Below are positions 5,543 to 7,420 of a stretch of DNA of 7,420 bases, piece by piece (the stretch's first letter is position 1; every line of letters begins with the position of its first letter). Position numbers and translations under genes: made by a program. The notes under the pieces were generated by a model that ran no database searches, was not told the origin of the DNA, and saw nothing but the letters and a program-made list of their open reading frames with translations. Origin of the DNA: Deltaproteobacteria bacterium (GTDB taxonomy: Bacteria; Myxococcota; XYA12-FULL-58-9; JAUUZB01); contig JAUUZB010000160.1 in NCBI GenBank assembly GCA_030590185.1, positions 1 to 7,420 of the forward strand. Reading direction: 5' to 3'.

Positions 5543-7420
5543 GGGCTCCCACACTATAGCCAGCCGCACCCGCGTTGGTCGGTGCCGTGGCGGCGGAGAT
5601 GTCCACCGTGCGGAGCACGCCGTCACGGTCGCTCAGCACAGCACCGCAGGGCTCGGCGCCGGATCCACAGTTGTCGGTGCCCGTTTCCTTGCCGCCGTAA
5701 ATCAGATTCCACCAGCTCTGGTCCGGGAGGCTGCCCTGCTGCAGGTGGAGATCGCCGCCGCTGAGATCCACAAACGGGTTGGCTCCCAGTAGCGAGTTGC
5801 CGCGGCCCTTATCGGCGCCCCCGGACCAATCCGTGAGCAGCTCGGCCTCGGTCAGGGTGCAGGTGGTCGGGTCGGTGTCGCCGTCGAGATCACTCACGCA
5901 CTGCCCAGCCGGGTCGGTAAAGAGAACGAAGCTGCCGGCGCTGCCCACGTCGAGCAGGGCGTTGTTCTCCAACGAACGAAAGCAGCTCGCGCTGAGCTGC
6001 TCGATCCCGATCCTCGAGTTGCCGTCGCCGCCGGTGGTGAGGATGTTGTTGGTCAGCGAGCTGTCCCCGCCGGTAGAGGCGGATAGCGCAAGGCTGGCAA
6101 CACCGCCGGCGCCGCCGTGGATGCTGTTGTTGGTCACCCGAGCGGCGGCCCCCACCAGGCGCAGGCCGATCGTGGTGTCGCCGACTCCGGCTGCCACGAC
6201 GTTGTTGGTCAGGGTCGGGCTGTTGTCACTGACGTAGAGACCGACGCTCTGTGCGCCCTCGCCGGCCGCGATCCAATTGGCGTCGAGCCGCGGTGATTCG
6301 GCGGGCCCCTGGCCGCTACCCACCACGGCGACCCCGTAGGAGGATCCGGTGGCGTCACCCGCCGCGATGGTGCAGGCGGTGAGGTCCAACCCGCTGTCGA
6401 TCAGCAACGCGCCGCTGGTGTCGCCGAGGCTAGCGATACCCCGCAGCACAAAACCGTCGAAGGTGGTGCCGGCGCCAACGCCGACCGCCCGAAGGACAAA
6501 GAGATCGCTTGCTTCGATGATGGTCGGGTAGAGGCTCGGATCGCGAGTCGTGAAGCTCAGGTCAGCGCCGCCGTACAGGCTGACCCCGTTCTCGAGCTCG
6601 AGCGAGCCGAGGTAGGCCTGGTCGCCACCGCGGCCCGCGACCTCGACGGTAGCGATGGCCAGAGCCACGGCGCGCTCGACGGCGGCGGCGATGGTGCGCA
6701 GGGGCCGGTCGAGGTTGCCGGCCATCCCCTGGTCGGTGCAGGCGCTACCGGCTGGACAGTGAACGTAGAGAGTGTCGCCGAGATGATCGAAGGAGGCGGG
6801 GTGACCGGCCACCGAGCTGACCTCCCCGGGCGCGGTGACGTCGGCGCGCACCCGCCAGTAATGCGTGCGGGCGACCACCGTGGCGATGGTGAGCTCCGTC
6901 AACGGCGCCGTGACCGTGAACGGACTGCCGGCCAGCGCGAGCGCGAAGTCAGCGTCGTGGGCAACGTCGACCGTATACGTGCCGGCGCCGAGGCGCGGCG
7001 TCCACTGCAACCGCACCAGCGCCTCTCGGACCAGGCCAAAATCCAGCGGCGCGACGATATCCGGAGGTGCGGTCTCGACGTCGGCCTGCAGGTTGAGGGT
7101 GATCATCGCGGCGGTCGCGACGTTGCCGGCGGCATCCCGAAAGCTGGCGGTGATGTTCTTGTCCCCGTTGCCGGCGGTGAGCTCCACGACCACCGCGGGC
7201 ACCAGATCGATCCAGCCAAGGGCGTTGCCGCTGGCGAGGAGATCGCCCGTGAGTCGAACCTGGAGAGCGCCGGTGGCGGACGGGAAGACCTGGACGGTCG
7301 GCGACGAGGTGACCGCGACGGCGGACTCGAGCAGCGGGTCGGTGGGTGGGTCGTCGTCGAGGGTCAAGGGGGCGGTGGTGGCGCTCGCGGAGTTCCCCGC
7401 CGCGTCCCTGATCTCGGTGG
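5529..7420 (-). CDS. Copy A: Ig-like/FN3/beta-helix lipoprotein paralog, N-terminus outside window
   Basis: The reading frame is open to the right edge, with 629 residues visible. A TTG at 7365-7367 is not the start: the 17 codons upstream of it read TEIRDAAGNSASATTAP and align with copies B and C just before their DDxPP hinge. By alignment with copy B about 250 residues are missing, including the presumed lipoprotein signal. Visible parts, numbered from the edge: the tail of one Ig-like module (1-25); a full Ig-like module (about 26-115) with FRDAAGN; an FN3-like module (about 118-212) with LQWTPRLGA and YWRVRADV; a DUF1565-like segment (about 213-300) with RPLRTIAAAV, GVSLYGG and TTRDP; beta-helix rungs (about 305-500) such as TNNVVAAG, TNNSIHGG and TNNILTTGG; and a C-terminal domain with DWSGGADKGRGN, NPFVDLSGGDLHLQQGS, YGGKETGTDNCG, DRDGVLRT and YSVGAHEVD. 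Conserved Cys pairs are 221/227, 507/520 and 584/591. An extra DLDGDTD acidic stretch lies inside the second pair and could bind a cation, though this is speculative. Its stop overlaps the start of copy B. Confidence 0.88.
   Translation of the reverse strand, partial: TEIRDAAGNSASATTAPLTLDDDPPTDPLLESAVAVTSSPTVQVFPSATGALQVRLTGDLLASGNALGWIDLVPAVVVELTAGNGDKNITASFRDAAGNVATAAMITLNLQADVETAPPDIVAPLDFGLVREALVRLQWTPRLGAGTYTVDVAHDADFALALAGSPFTVTAPLTELTIATVVARTHYWRVRADVTAPGEVSSVAGHPASFDHLGDTLYVHCPAGSACTDQGMAGNLDRPLRTIAAAVERAVALAIATVEVAGRGGDQAYLGSLELENGVSLYGGADLSFTTRDPSLYPTIIEASDLFVLRAVGVGAGTTFDGFVLRGIASLGDTSGALLIDSGLDLTACTIAAGDATGSSYGVAVVGSGQGPAESPRLDANWIAAGEGAQSVGLYVSDNSPTLTNNVVAAGVGDTTIGLRLVGAAARVTNNSIHGGAGGVASLALSASTGGDSSLTNNILTTGGDGNSRIGIEQLSASCFRSLENNALLDVGSAGSFVLFTDPAGQCVSDLDGDTDPTTCTLTEAELLTDWSGGADKGRGNSLLGANPFVDLSGGDLHLQQGSLPDQSWWNLIYGGKETGTDNCGSGAEPCGAVLSDRDGVLRTVDISAATAPTNAGAAGYSVGAHEVD
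5664..5699 (-). other. C-terminal YGGK...DNCG signature, copy A
   Basis: This encodes YGGKETGTDNCG, the most divergent of the three versions. The invariant positions across copies are Y-G-G-K at the start and D-N-C-G at the end. Confidence 0.75.
6834..6859. repeat. 26-bp segment identical in all three paralogs (copy A)
   Basis: Third member of the set at 1585-1610 and 4172-4197, encoding the WRVRADV strand of the FN3-like module. A second similar block, 28 bp with one mismatch, is shared by copies A and C only (6984-7011 and 1729-1756) and encodes LQWTPRLGA. Confidence 0.8.

Noticed and set aside
5543..5626. Longer form of copy B starting at ATG 5626, adding 28 residues
   Set aside because: The extra residues are Arg/Pro-rich, lie over copy A's conserved C-terminus, and would precede the lipoprotein signal peptide. 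The start at 5542 matches copy C's start and junction.
6150..6240. Repeated GTTGTTGGT-like motifs as direct repeats or a CRISPR-like array
   Set aside because: They are codons for the T-N-N rungs of the beta-helix, irregularly spaced and without unique spacers.
5529..7367. Copy A as a complete 612-residue gene starting at 7367
   Set aside because: The codon is TTG inside the conserved T-L-D-D-D-P-P hinge, and the frame continues open with homologous sequence to the window edge.

Overview
This GC-rich window is almost entirely one tandem array of three large paralogous genes, all on the minus strand and read right to left. Each encodes, or is inferred to encode, an exported lipoprotein built the same way: lipoprotein signal peptide, several Ig-like modules hinged by Asp/Pro-Pro linkers, a fibronectin-III-like module, a DUF1565-like entry segment, a right-handed parallel beta-helix of degenerate N-N-x repeats, and a C-terminal domain resembling the choice-of-anchor Q type. 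High GC, the Cys-rich 'CPSGFVC' type module, DUF1565-like segments and expanded lipoprotein families all fit Myxococcota or a related deltaproteobacterial lineage. That assignment is inference; the window has no rRNA or housekeeping marker.

Layout from right to left, in the direction of transcription. Copy A (5529-7420) enters from the right edge without its N-terminus. Copy B (2864-5542, 892 aa) is complete. Copy C (208-2877, 889 aa) is complete. Each junction is a 14-nt overlap in which the upstream gene's ending (HEVD or HEND plus stop) is read in a second frame as the downstream start (MRSIE or MRTIE). The arrangement suggests one polycistronic mRNA with translational coupling, and duplication with a unit of about 2,665 bp. 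Copy C has a different ending and no such overlap, so it is the last copy. A short hairpin covers its stop codon. Beyond it, 1-185 holds the open 5' part of a probable unrelated minus-strand gene that leaves the window.

The three proteins probably act together, or as alternatives, on the cell surface, but no ligand or enzymatic activity can be read from the sequence. There are no catalytic motifs, RNA genes, mobile elements or CRISPR arrays. No promoter is visible; the array's promoter would lie beyond the right edge. The features most worth a second look are the conserved overlapping junctions, a C-terminal signature shared by all three copies (consensus YGGK[DE][ST][SG][GT]DNCG), and the mosaic pattern of similarity among copies.
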